A stretch of 64,000 nt of DNA from Cytophagaceae bacterium (GTDB taxonomy: Bacteria > Bacteroidota > Bacteroidia > Cytophagales > UBA9547), in assembly GCA_027488865.1 (NCBI GenBank), contig JAIYAU010000030.1, positions 62,001 through 126,000 on the forward strand. The letters are read 5' to 3'. The notes under the pieces are model-generated. The model was not told the DNA's origin, made no database searches, and was given only the letters and a program-made list of their open reading frames with translations. Each line of letters opens with the position of its first letter. Position 1 is the first letter of the stretch. Positions 45,771-54,999 of the stretch are shown one piece after another. The position numbers and the translations under genes were made by a program.

Positions 45771-48473
45771 TTATTCCAAAATTAATTTTATACAATATAC
45801 ATACTGCTCAGATGAATGACGTAGCAAATACACCCCTTTTGGAAACCCGCTTAAATCTAAATTATCTAATACCCCAATAACCTGATGGGTAAGTAATTCT
45901 TCTCCTAATCCATTAACTAACACGATTTCATCGTTTACATTAGCCCCAAGTAAGGTAAAAGTGCCTTTGCTAGGGTTTGGATAAACAGCAACAGATTGTT
46001 TATTAGCTAACAACAATTGAACGATGGAGGAATAATGTTCCGTTCCGTCTATATCAACTTGTTTAATTTTATAATAGGTAGTTAAAGAATTGGGTGTATT
46101 GTCTACAAAAGAATAAGCCGTGATATTAGGACGATTTTCAATACCGTTAATCCTTCCGATGGTGGTGAAATTAATTCCATCTTCACTTTTCATTATATCA
46201 AAATGATGGTTGTTTATTTGGTCCTTCACATGCCACAAAACAGTGACCGATTGGCTTGCCTCGTTCCACTGGGCTTGTAAATCTATAAAACTAATGGAAA
46301 GCGGTATATCATCTCCATATACAAAATAAGGAAAGGCTTTCGTCTGATTATAATAAGCAATTCCCACCCCCGTACCCATTGGAATCATTGATGTATACTG
46401 ACCAACAGACCCTGTAATATCTAATGAAATGGGCGTACCCCAAGAAGTTCCTGAGGCATCTGTGGCACGAGCATACTTTAAATGTCCATTGGTTACATTA
46501 TAATACGAAACAGCTGGATTGCCACCTAAGATCTGAAGAGAAGTATACTGACCAACAGACCCTGTAACATCTATGGAAAGGGGCGTCCCCCAACTAGTCC
46601 CTGAAGCATCCGTGGCACGAACATACTTTAAATCTCCATTAGTAGCATCAAAATATGAAATGGCAGGGTTGCCATTCACCATCTGAAGGGAAGGATATTG
46701 ACCAACATTTCCCGTAACCTCTATTGAAATGGGTGTACCCCAAGTAGTACCTGAAGCATCCGTGGCACGCACATACTTTAAATCTCCATTAGTTACATCA
46801 TAATATGATATAGCTGGATTGCCGTTCACGCTTTGAAGGGAAGGATATTGACCAACAAAACCCGTAACATCTATTGAAATGGGAGTGTCCCAAATAGTCC
46901 CTGAGGCATCTGTGGCACGGACATACTTTAAATCTCGATTGGTATTATCATAATATGAAATAGCTGGGTTGCCATTCACGATTTGAAGGGAAGTAAAGCG
47001 ACCAACATCTCCTATAACATCTATTGAAATGGGCGTACCCCAAGTAGCCCCTAAAGCATCCATGGCACGAACATATTTTAAATCTAGATTTGAATTATCC
47101 CAATACGAAACTGCAGGGTTGCCGTCCACGATTTGAAGAGAGGTATATGAACCAACTTGTTCTGCAGTAACATCAATTGAAATCGGCGTACCCCAAGTAG
47201 TCCCTGAAGCATCCATGGCACGAACATACTTTAAATCTCCATTGAAGGCATCATTGTAAGAAACGGCAGGGTTGCCGTTCACAAGCTGAAGGGAAGTAAA
47301 TTCACCAACTTGTCCTGTACCATCTATTGAAATGGGCGTACCCCAAATAGTCCCTAAAGCATTTGTAGCACTAACATACTTCAAATTTCTATTGGTGAAA
47401 TCATAATACGAAACAGCTGGGTTGCCGTTCACAATCTGAAGGGAAGTATACCAACCAACAACCCCAGTAACATCTATTGAAAAGCGAGTACCCCAAGTAG
47501 TTCCTGAAGCATCTGTGGCACGCACATACTTTAGATCTCCGTTAGGATCATTATAATACGAAATAGCTGGGTTGCCATTCACGATCTGAAGGGAGGTAAA
47601 TAGACCAACAGCCCCTATAAAATCTATAGAAATAGGAGTACCCCAAGTAGCCCCTAAAGCATCCGTGGAACGAACATACCTTAAAGCCCCATTATAATAC
47701 GAAATTGCCGGGTTGCCATTCACGATCTGAAGGGAAGCATACCGACCACCAGTAACATCTATTGAAATTGGAGTACCCCAAGTTGCCCCTGAAGCATCTG
47801 TGGCACGAACATACTTTAAATCTTGATTGGTTACATCATAATACGAAACGGCAGGGTTGCCGTTCACCACTTTAAGGGAAGCATCTTGACCAACGTTTCC
47901 TGTAATATCTATTGAAATTGGAGTACCCCAAGTTGTCCCTGAAGCATCTGTGGCACGAACATACGTTAAATCTCCATTGGTAACATCATAATACGAAACA
48001 GCTGGGTTGCCGTTCACGATCTGAAGGGAAGTATGTTGACCAACATTTCCTGTAACATCTATTGAAATGGGGGTACCCCAAGTAATCCCTGAAGCATCGT
48101 TGGCACGAACATACTTTAAATCTCCATTGGTGGCATCATAATAGGAAACGGCCGGATTGCCGTTCACGATCTGAAGGGAAGTATAGGAACCAACTTGTCC
48201 TGCTACATCTATCGAAATGGGAGTACCCCAAGTAATCCCTGAAGCATCCGTAGCACGAACATACATCAGCGACTTGTGGGTAAAATCGTAGTAAGAAATG
48301 GCAGGATTGCCATTCACTACTAGAATCGAGGTAAATTGGCCCGTTTGTCCACCAGTACCTGAATGAGACTCAATCAGCACAGGACTATTCCAGACTTGCG
48401 CAAATGAACTTAAAGGCAAAAAGCCCCCGCTGTAAAAGGCTAATAAAATGAATTTTAGTAATTTACTTTTCAT
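45771..48473 (-). CDS. secreted T9SS protein made of thirteen ~50-residue repeats
   Basis: 900 residues from the ATG at 48473 (MKSKLLKFILLAFYSGGF, a signal peptide ending SFAQ); the frame is open to 48569. The body is thirteen near-identical units of about 50 residues: (Q)IVNGNPA(V/I)SYYD, DLKYVRATDASG, TWGTPISID, VGQYTSL, plus a worn fourteenth. The pattern suggests a beta-propeller or beta-solenoid. A beta-sandwich (AQWNEASQSVTVLWHVKD) and type A sorting tail (VYPNPSKGTF ... YVYCIKLILE) end the protein. Likely surface or released; function unknown. Confidence 0.87.
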   Translation of the reverse strand: MKSKLLKFILLAFYSGGFLPLSSFAQVWNSPVLIESHSGTGGQTGQFTSILVVNGNPAISYYDFTHKSLMYVRATDASGITWGTPISIDVAGQVGSYTSLQIVNGNPAVSYYDATNGDLKYVRANDASGITWGTPISIDVTGNVGQHTSLQIVNGNPAVSYYDVTNGDLTYVRATDASGTTWGTPISIDITGNVGQDASLKVVNGNPAVSYYDVTNQDLKYVRATDASGATWGTPISIDVTGGRYASLQIVNGNPAISYYNGALRYVRSTDALGATWGTPISIDFIGAVGLFTSLQIVNGNPAISYYNDPNGDLKYVRATDASGTTWGTRFSIDVTGVVGWYTSLQIVNGNPAVSYYDFTNRNLKYVSATNALGTIWGTPISIDGTGQVGEFTSLQLVNGNPAVSYNDAFNGDLKYVRAMDASGTTWGTPISIDVTAEQVGSYTSLQIVDGNPAVSYWDNSNLDLKYVRAMDALGATWGTPISIDVIGDVGRFTSLQIVNGNPAISYYDNTNRDLKYVRATDASGTIWDTPISIDVTGFVGQYPSLQSVNGNPAISYYDVTNGDLKYVRATDASGTTWGTPISIEVTGNVGQYPSLQMVNGNPAISYFDATNGDLKYVRATDASGTSWGTPLSIDVTGSVGQYTSLQILGGNPAVSYYNVTNGHLKYARATDASGTSWGTPISLDITGSVGQYTSMIPMGTGVGIAYYNQTKAFPYFVYGDDIPLSISFIDLQAQWNEASQSVTVLWHVKDQINNHHFDIMKSEDGINFTTIGRINGIENRPNITAYSFVDNTPNSLTTYYKIKQVDIDGTEHYSSIVQLLLANKQSVAVYPNPSKGTFTLLGANVNDEIVLVNGLGEELLTHQVIGVLDNLDLSGFPKGVYLLRHSSEQYVYCIKLILE
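46400..48360. repeat. in-gene ~150-bp tandem DNA repeats
   Basis: The protein repeats are also close DNA repeats: GGCGTACCCCAAGTAG-like blocks recur about every 150 bp (near 46432, 46582, 46731, 46882, 47032 and on), with several stretches identical over tens of bases between neighbours. Units 4 and 5 are shorter by a few codons. Such arrays gain and lose units by slippage or recombination. Confidence 0.8.
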
Positions 48474-48670
48474 ATTTGATTTAATTTTATGTGAAAGATT
48501 GTATAACTTATTTTTCTTTTTTTGAGATACTGAAATCCTAAAAGTACTCATTGTACTTTTGTAAAACAAGAATATTGCTCTGATTTATTTCTATAATTTG
48601 TATTTAAATAATTGATAATCATAGTATTGTATAAATATCCAGCTGGTGCAAATCTACAGACTCTAGCCTG

Positions 48671-49046
48671 ATAAACCCATTTTATGCAATAGAAAAATTT
48701 AGATTGCTTATGTCTTTAAAATATTCTGTGTCATCAATCGTCATTCCTGTGCAAGTTTTCTTGCTTTTTGTCTTGAAACAAAAAGTAACCAAAAATTCAA
48801 GGCTGTGAATAAAATGCTAAATTTCATTACGTTACGCTGGAAATGTTTGAAACTCGGTCTTGTTCCTCGCCCTCAAACAACAAACATTTCTTAACCGCTT
48901 CACTCCATGAAATTCTTAACGCATTTTCTTCAAGGCCAATCCTTCCAAAAACAAGCCTCATTTATTAGAATAGTGCAATTATAAGCTGATTGACTTAACA
49001 AATTGATTTTTAAGTATTAAACTTCAACTGCATAAAATGGGATAAA
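48671..49046 (-). mobile_element. MITE-like element, copy C (full length, 366 bp plus target duplication)
   Basis: Perfect 13-bp terminal inverted repeats, CCCATTTTATGCA at 48676-48688 and TGCATAAAATGGG at 49029-49041, flanked by the direct repeat ATAAA at 48671-48675 and 49042-49046. No frame of useful length lies inside. It carries the CTTTTTGT / ACAAAAAG hairpin near 48770-48790 and the direct repeats TTCAAGG(C) near 48795 and 48929 that bound the segment missing from copy A. It lies between the T9SS repeat protein start and the 206-residue orphan gene. No transposase is seen in the window. Confidence 0.7.
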
Positions 49047-49096
49047 TATAACACCTTCCTCCACTTTATTTTAGGCTATAGCATACCACTTGTGTA

Positions 49097-49717
49097 TCAG
49101 GTGGTGTTGTGGTAACCAAGGTTGCTTGTCCACTTTCCTTGTTGCCTATTCCCAATGGGTGGTTTTTGTGGTGTGGGAGATGGGGTTGGCTTTCTGCCCA
49201 GTAAATTCTTTTGCCTTCTTCTTTTCTTGCTAGCCAACAGCGATTGCATCTGGTGTATTTCTTGTAAAATGGCTTCCCAGCTTTCATACTTACCTTCTTT
49301 TCGAGGCTCAGCCATTGGCAAGGGGATATGGATACCCTTCAAATAATACTGCGTTGCTAATAAATGCACGTTATACTTCTTTTTCTTTTTGGCAATGGTT
49401 GCATATTTTGCCTTGATGTCAGGAACTAACATGGCTTGGTTGGCATATTGCACTGCCTCTCTGAACTTACTTCGGCTTTTCTGCTGCTTTGGTGTATTGG
49501 ATACTGGCCCTGAGTACTTTAGATAGTGCACAATGTGCCCACCCTTTTGCCGACGAAACACCCAGTTGCCAAATGTGCCCAGCACACCTTTTAATAATCC
49601 AGCTTTGATGAGATACTCCAATCGATCACGTTCCATACCACAAAGATAATTTGGCACAGTGCAACCAGCGTGCACTGCGGTAAAATTTACAGAGTGGTTG
49701 AAAGGTAAAGGGAACAT
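49097..49717 (-). CDS. orphan basic protein, DUF6266-like N-terminus
   Basis: 206 residues, or 179 if the ATG at 49636 (MERDRLEYLIKAGLLKG) is used. The region GVLGTFGNWVFRRQKGGHIV followed by SNTPKQQKSRSKFREAVQYAN resembles the DUF6266-type opening of small Bacteroidota proteins of unknown role, often near mobile or phage-like genes. The C-terminus is very basic and proline-rich (SKKRRRQKNLL, then TPSPTPQKPP). No signal peptide after residue 28. It has the look of a recently acquired or orphan gene next to MITE copy C. Confidence 0.5.
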   Translation of the reverse strand: MFPLPFNHSVNFTAVHAGCTVPNYLCGMERDRLEYLIKAGLLKGVLGTFGNWVFRRQKGGHIVHYLKYSGPVSNTPKQQKSRSKFREAVQYANQAMLVPDIKAKYATIAKKKKKYNVHLLATQYYLKGIHIPLPMAEPRKEGKYESWEAILQEIHQMQSLLASKKRRRQKNLLGRKPTPSPTPQKPPIGNRQQGKWTSNLGYHNTT

Positions 49718-49892
49718 ACTCGAATGATGCTTGGAAGATGACCGTAGGATAGAGGGAGAAAAAGCGCTATTCCAATGTCAGTTTTCTTAATAGATGCATC
49801 AAAGATACGATTGATTCGATTTTGTTATTGTAAAAAGGAACTATAATTGAGACTGAGACCGTGCGATTGTGAAATTGGAAATAAATTTGATA

Positions 49893-49918
49893 TTATGGTA
49901 ACATCTGAATTACCATAA
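49893..49918. other. dyad/hairpin after the TonB receptor gene
   Basis: TTATGGTAA / TTACCATAA, a perfect 9-bp inverted repeat with loop CATCTGAA, 67 bp downstream of the receptor stop codon. There is no U tract, so it may be a weak terminator, an RNA stability hairpin or an operator between this operon and the orphan gene. Confidence 0.4.
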
Positions 49919-49984
49919 CCACCACAACAATTTTAGTTTACAAATTTTGTCTATTTGATGTACTCCTGTGTTGTTAGAACTAGT

Positions 49985-52369
49985 TTATTTTTTCTGAAAT
50001 TTATAAGTAAGTGTTAATACAACTCTTCGTAACGGTCTTACTTCAAACAAGTTAAACACCCATGGATTTGCATAATTTATTTGATTGGTTATATTGGTAG
50101 CATTAATTTGAGCACCGAACTGTTTGTATTTATATCCTAGAGCCATATCAATAGTATAGCTTGCAGGAATCTCTAAATTAGTATCGTTATTTATCCCAGA
50201 AAAAAACTTGTCTTTATAGAAAACTCCAGAACCAATGGTCAAGCCTTTCAATTTACCAGTTGGCTCAAAATTTAACCAAATATTGCCGGTGTAACGCGAT
50301 GCATTTGGCAATCTGTTTCCCTTCGCATAACCTGGATCGTTTATAATATAGGCATTGGTATAAGCAGCACCTGCGGTAACTGAAAGCTGTTTAATTATTT
50401 TACCATCAATATCCAATTCTATTCCTTCACTTCTATGATGGCCATTATAATACACGTTGTATTCATCATAATTAGGATTTACAGGGTCTAAATACACAAA
50501 ACCATAAGGATTTCTTTTGTTGATTTGAAAAATACTCAATGTAGCGCCTAATTTATTTTTTAATATATTGGCCTTTGTTCCTATTTCCACTTGCGAACTT
50601 AGTGTTGCCGGCGGGGTTGCATACTGTGCGTAGTTTTGCGCAAAAATATCAGGAGAGTTAATTTCATAACCCACTGAATACGAACTATATATTGACACAT
50701 AGCTTTTAGGTTTGTAAACCAGTCCTACCCTTGGTGTCCAAACATTTTTAGTTACGATATCATCGGTATAGCCCTCATAGTCAGTACCTGCCAATTTATC
50801 TTGGAAATAGTGGTTGCCTTGTTTGGTTTGCCCTGCACGTATACCCAACAATAGATGCAATTTTTCATTTAAAAACATGATCTGGTCCTGAAAATAAAAA
50901 CCCATTCGCGCTATTCTTGATTCAAAAGGTAAATAAGGATTTTTGGAAGGAACAACTACCCCATCCTTATTTGTGAGCGGATTATTAATATTGGTGGTAT
51001 CAAATAATGACAAGTATCCCTCGTTGGTGTATTGATAACTTGTAGCTTGATACTCCAAACCAATCAATAAATTGTGCTTAATGGTGCCGGTATAAAATGT
51101 ACCAAAAGCATCTGCAGAGGCAGAATAGTTTATTAAATTTTGGTAATAACCATATTGTTTTCTGGTAAAATTGCCGATTGAATCAGGCTGGTCAGGCCAT
51201 AGCCCAAAAGGTCGGTTACTGGTTTTTCCCAAAAATCCGACAGCACGAATTCTCCAGTTTTTGGTAAGTTGATAGGTTAAAGTGCTAAAATAACTTTGAT
51301 CTTTAAAGAGGTATTTATGTGAATTTTCACTTAAATATAATGCAGGGTCCAACTTGTTTAATCCCGAAACGGTGCCATCAGGAGAAACTAGGCCTGGGTC
51401 ATCGGAAGCAGTGGCATTTTTGTAAACAGCTTCAAGGTTAAAAGAAAGTTTTGGTGTAATGTCCCAAGCAAGAGTAGGTGCAATAAGAAAACGATCGGAG
51501 GTTACATTTTTTCTAAAACTGTTTGATTTTTCATAAGAGGTATTGACTCTATATCGTAAGTGTTTGTTTTTAGTAATTGGCCCTGAAACATCTATTGCGG
51601 GCCGCCATAAATTCCATTGACCCATTTTAAAGTCTACATCTAGCGTAAAATCCGCCAAAGGCTTTTTGGTTACAAAATTCATAATGCCCCCGGGAGCTAC
51701 ATCTCCAAACAATATGGATGTTGGACCTTTTAAAAATTCCACTTGTTCGATATTGTCAGAGTAGTTGTTACCTAAATTCCATATCATCATGCCATTCCAT
51801 CTGTAGTTTTGCGAGTTAGACAGGTCAAAACCACGGGCATTAAAAAATTGGTATGAACCTGCTCCACTGTAATTGCCAGTGAAATTTACACCACTCATGT
51901 TTCTTACTATGGTTGTCAAATCAAAAGCACCTTGTTGATCTATTGTTTTTTGCCCTAACACTACAATAGCTTGTGGAATATCTTGCAGCTCCATTAAGGT
52001 GCGGGTAGCGGAAGCACTTTTTACCTTTACACCAGTCACTTCTACAGTTTCAAGTTCATTGCTTGTTTCTTCTAAAACCAAGGCTATATTGGCATTTTGT
52101 TCTTCTTTTATAGATATTGCCATTGAATTGTCCTTAAAGCCTACGTATTGGGTCTTTAATATGTAGTCACCTACTGGTGCTTTTAGGAGGAAATTACCTT
52201 GTTCATTTGTTATTGTACCAAATTTTGTACCTTCTAAAAATACTACAACGTACGAAATAGGCAAGCCATTTTTATCCCGAATATTTCCAGCCAAGGTACC
52301 TTTTTGATTTTGACCTAGGGCTACCAAGCTTAGGCCAAACAGAACAAGAAAAAATGTAAAATTACGCAT
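49985..52369 (-). CDS. TonB-dependent receptor (siderophore-receptor type)
   Basis: 794 residues from ATG at 52369 (MRNFTFFLVLFGLSLVALGQ, a signal peptide); the frame opens at 52393. Residues about 25-110 are a carboxypeptidase-D regulatory-like domain (GTLAGNIRDKNGLPISYVVV, LKTQYVGFKD), then plug (about 120-240, TRTLMELQDIPQAIVVLGQK, NARGFDLS, LKGPTSILFGDVAPGGIMNF) and a 22-strand barrel ending LTLTYKFQKK. The plug resembles FhuA-type siderophore receptors. Directly downstream of the EEP gene, stop and start overlapping or 13 bp apart, so one operon. Confidence 0.93.
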   Translation of the reverse strand: MRNFTFFLVLFGLSLVALGQNQKGTLAGNIRDKNGLPISYVVVFLEGTKFGTITNEQGNFLLKAPVGDYILKTQYVGFKDNSMAISIKEEQNANIALVLEETSNELETVEVTGVKVKSASATRTLMELQDIPQAIVVLGQKTIDQQGAFDLTTIVRNMSGVNFTGNYSGAGSYQFFNARGFDLSNSQNYRWNGMMIWNLGNNYSDNIEQVEFLKGPTSILFGDVAPGGIMNFVTKKPLADFTLDVDFKMGQWNLWRPAIDVSGPITKNKHLRYRVNTSYEKSNSFRKNVTSDRFLIAPTLAWDITPKLSFNLEAVYKNATASDDPGLVSPDGTVSGLNKLDPALYLSENSHKYLFKDQSYFSTLTYQLTKNWRIRAVGFLGKTSNRPFGLWPDQPDSIGNFTRKQYGYYQNLINYSASADAFGTFYTGTIKHNLLIGLEYQATSYQYTNEGYLSLFDTTNINNPLTNKDGVVVPSKNPYLPFESRIARMGFYFQDQIMFLNEKLHLLLGIRAGQTKQGNHYFQDKLAGTDYEGYTDDIVTKNVWTPRVGLVYKPKSYVSIYSSYSVGYEINSPDIFAQNYAQYATPPATLSSQVEIGTKANILKNKLGATLSIFQINKRNPYGFVYLDPVNPNYDEYNVYYNGHHRSEGIELDIDGKIIKQLSVTAGAAYTNAYIINDPGYAKGNRLPNASRYTGNIWLNFEPTGKLKGLTIGSGVFYKDKFFSGINNDTNLEIPASYTIDMALGYKYKQFGAQINATNITNQINYANPWVFNLFEVRPLRRVVLTLTYKFQKK

Positions 52370-52382
52370 ATGTATGTGATGT

Positions 52383-53912
52383 TTATTGATCAATTATTTG
52401 AATTGGAACAGCAGCTAAGGATTGAAATCCATCGTCTAACAGTAAATGAATCATATAGTTGCCGGGCTTTAAAGGCCAAAAATCCCCTTTTGACAGGCTA
52501 TCTAGGTTAAAACTACCACTCACTTCTCCCATTGTATATTTGTAAATTAGGTATTGACTTTGATCATGTGTCATTCCATAATCTTTGGTGGTTTTGGAAG
52601 ATTTGGGATACACTGCTACCCAATCGAATCGATTTCCTGCACTATTTTGCCATGTTATAGGGATTGCCTCATTCACATGAAATTGTTTTTTAGGTATTCT
52701 AAGCGTAGGTTTTACTTCTGACATCTCTTTTCTCCAAAAATTTCCTTGTGCCAATAAGGTATTTTTAACTTTTAATGAAACTTCAATATTTTTAATAAAC
52801 CCTGAACCAAGGTTTGTAATTATTTCTCCCTCAGATGGTTTAATATTATCCAGTATAATACTATCTCCAATTTCATTCTTTATAATTACACGAAAGGGAC
52901 CTTTATCTTTACAGAAATAGCTGAGTTTTACAGTATCCTCATATTCTAATAGGCGATTTTTTGTTTGAATGTAATTCGGTCTAGTAACCGATTTCAAAAC
53001 ACATGTGGATATTACACCCCTATGGTCAGATGGATATGGAGTTACTGCAAAATCCACGTCTGGTCCATTTGCCTCACCTACTAGTTGAGCGCCAATGGCC
53101 TTCACAATTCCAGATGCCCAAATAAAATCAATTCTATCATGTGTTTCGGTTGGATTTTTTTGAGGAGCAGGAAATCCCGGCGTCCAAGTAAGACCCGGTT
53201 TTGTGTGAGGATTAGGAAAAACTGCCCTATAAGTATCGATATAGCCCATTTTTTCAAGAGATTCAGCTACAGGCCACCTTACCGCGTATTTAATATGTGA
53301 CCGCTGGCCTATCATACTAGAGTCCCAATCAAGATGAGAAGGTGCATTAAAATCTCCAGTTAGCAAAATTGGAAAACCATCAGCTTCAAGCAAGGAAAAA
53401 TGCTTTTTATGAGCATCTAGCTCATGAAATCTTGTTTTAAGTTCATTATCATATACACTTTGAATCGGTTTTCCATCTCTTACCAATTCCGGGCCATAGG
53501 GATCAGAAGGGAGATGCACATTGGATAGCACCAAAACCTTGCCTGGTTCAATTTCTACATAAGTATAATACCAACCATAATAATAGGATCGTATAAGCGG
53601 AAATTTAGAGATAACGTGTAACCTTGAATCGAAATAAGGGTAATTAGCAGCCTTTGCTAACATTTCTGTATTTCCTTCTGCCTCTTGTAAACCTATAATG
53701 TCGGGATTGGCCAATTGAATGGCCTCTACCACTTTAGAAAAATCTACTTCATCGCCACCATATAATATATTGAAGCTCATCACACGTATAGTGTCCAACT
53801 TTTCTTTAACCGATGATGGACGGGAGGGTTGGCATGAAAAACTTAGCCCTACTAATAAAATTAGGAATATAAAAATGACAACGAACTGATGGCCTAAGTA
53901 CCTTTGCATCAT
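52383..53912 (-). CDS. exported endonuclease/exonuclease/phosphatase family protein with C-terminal beta domains
   Basis: 509 residues. The N-terminal hydrophobic segment (about 9-26) ends in SFSC and could be a lipoprotein signal, although the lipobox is weak. EEP-fold motifs are in order: MSFNILYGG, GLQEAEG, VLSNVHLP, LLTGDFNAPSH, PSDHRGVI (about 40-305). After about residue 315 two beta-sandwich domains follow; the last has ITWQNSAGNRFDWVAVYP and WPLKPGNYMIHLLLDDGF. Likely a secreted phosphodiesterase or nuclease. With the receptor downstream, it may release phosphorus, nucleotides or a cofactor for uptake; the substrate is inferred. Confidence 0.85.
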   Translation of the reverse strand: MMQRYLGHQFVVIFIFLILLVGLSFSCQPSRPSSVKEKLDTIRVMSFNILYGGDEVDFSKVVEAIQLANPDIIGLQEAEGNTEMLAKAANYPYFDSRLHVISKFPLIRSYYYGWYYTYVEIEPGKVLVLSNVHLPSDPYGPELVRDGKPIQSVYDNELKTRFHELDAHKKHFSLLEADGFPILLTGDFNAPSHLDWDSSMIGQRSHIKYAVRWPVAESLEKMGYIDTYRAVFPNPHTKPGLTWTPGFPAPQKNPTETHDRIDFIWASGIVKAIGAQLVGEANGPDVDFAVTPYPSDHRGVISTCVLKSVTRPNYIQTKNRLLEYEDTVKLSYFCKDKGPFRVIIKNEIGDSIILDNIKPSEGEIITNLGSGFIKNIEVSLKVKNTLLAQGNFWRKEMSEVKPTLRIPKKQFHVNEAIPITWQNSAGNRFDWVAVYPKSSKTTKDYGMTHDQSQYLIYKYTMGEVSGSFNLDSLSKGDFWPLKPGNYMIHLLLDDGFQSLAAVPIQIIDQ

Positions 53913-54060
53913 GGCGATAAAGGTATAAAGACAAGCTGTAGATTTGATTATGGTATTGTTAAGTTTTCGTTATGCTTGCTTTCAAACTGGTAAAGTCAAC
54001 AAAAAGTGGGCATTTTGTTAGCAACCAATTCTCACCACTAAATACTTAAACCATTCAAAA

Positions 54061-54999
54061 TCAACTTTCATATCGTAAGACCACCTTCAAACTGGTCGTA
54101 CAGCCTATACTGTCCTTAAATCGGCAAAGTCCAAAATTGGGTTTGCTGTCTTCTGTGGAAATTCCAATATCGATGATGTTAATCCCTTTGTTTTTGTAAA
54201 ATAAAAAAAGATGATGTGCCAAAAAGTTCATTGGTCGTAATGGAGAAGATATAGATGTATTGCCCCAGTAGATAATCTGCATTTTATCAGGAGCAATTTT
54301 AAAAACAATTGCAGACGCAATGGCGTCATTTTCTTTACTATAAACTAAAAAAAAATCATTTGGAATGAGTTGGCATGATTGTGTTAAATCTTCATAGCTC
54401 ATTCGCAAGGGTTTATTTTTTTCAGTTCGGTTGATTTTTATAATTTCGTAGGCCAGCTCTTTTTCTTTTGAATCACTACATAGTTTCAAAGTAAGCCCAT
54501 GATTCCAAGCCTGTTTTAGCATTTTGGTGGCAGTGGAGTCTAGGTAGGATAAATCCTGTTTTACGACATCCATAGTCATATGATGGTTTATGTTAACCTC
54601 TTCTATTTTGAAACCGTTTACAAAAAAAGCATTTAAGAAATTTGTGAATATACTTTGATTAAAAATGCCAGCTAAGGGTGTAATTTTACAAGCACTAAGT
54701 CCTTGGATTTTAATAAATTGTAGCAGACTTAACACAGTAGCATTGATTTTTTCTATGGAAAGATTTGGTTGGTTATAACCAAAACCACCATATGGGGCAC
54801 TAATAGGAGATACAAAGGTATTATCTATACTACCTCCAATTATACCTACTTTAAAATCTTGACCCTCAAATACCAAATACCATATTTTATCTATCTTGTT
54901 AAGATGTAGTTGATGATATTTTGCAGTATGAAAAATGGTAATGTTTTCTCCAAAAATGGCATCGTAAGTAATTGGATCAGTTTCTAATAGTTTAATCAT
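54061..54999 (-). CDS. FemAB/GNAT-like protein
   Basis: 312 residues. The layout of two GNAT-like halves, with FVSPISAPYGGFGY in the first and IASAIVFKIAPDKMQIIYWG, NFLAHHLFLFYKNKGINIIDIGIS in the second, matches FemAB-like or lysine-N-acyl GNAT superfamily proteins, which transfer aminoacyl or acyl groups. The initiation codon overlaps the stop of the GNAT-nitrilase gene by 8 bp, so translation is probably coupled. Substrate unknown. Confidence 0.7.
   Translation of the reverse strand: MIKLLETDPITYDAIFGENITIFHTAKYHQLHLNKIDKIWYLVFEGQDFKVGIIGGSIDNTFVSPISAPYGGFGYNQPNLSIEKINATVLSLLQFIKIQGLSACKITPLAGIFNQSIFTNFLNAFFVNGFKIEEVNINHHMTMDVVKQDLSYLDSTATKMLKQAWNHGLTLKLCSDSKEKELAYEIIKINRTEKNKPLRMSYEDLTQSCQLIPNDFFLVYSKENDAIASAIVFKIAPDKMQIIYWGNTSISSPLRPMNFLAHHLFLFYKNKGINIIDIGISTEDSKPNFGLCRFKDSIGCTTSLKVVLRYES

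Noticed and set aside
49066-49287. 73-residue frame overlapping the orphan basic gene
   Set aside because: It overlaps the 206-residue frame in another phase; the longer frame has a family-like N-terminus, so the short one is a shadow.
52394-53912. Cobalamin or other riboswitch upstream of the TonB receptor
   Set aside because: The receptor is immediately downstream of the EEP coding region, so there is no leader to hold one; upstream of the EEP gene (53913-54060) no riboswitch pattern was seen.
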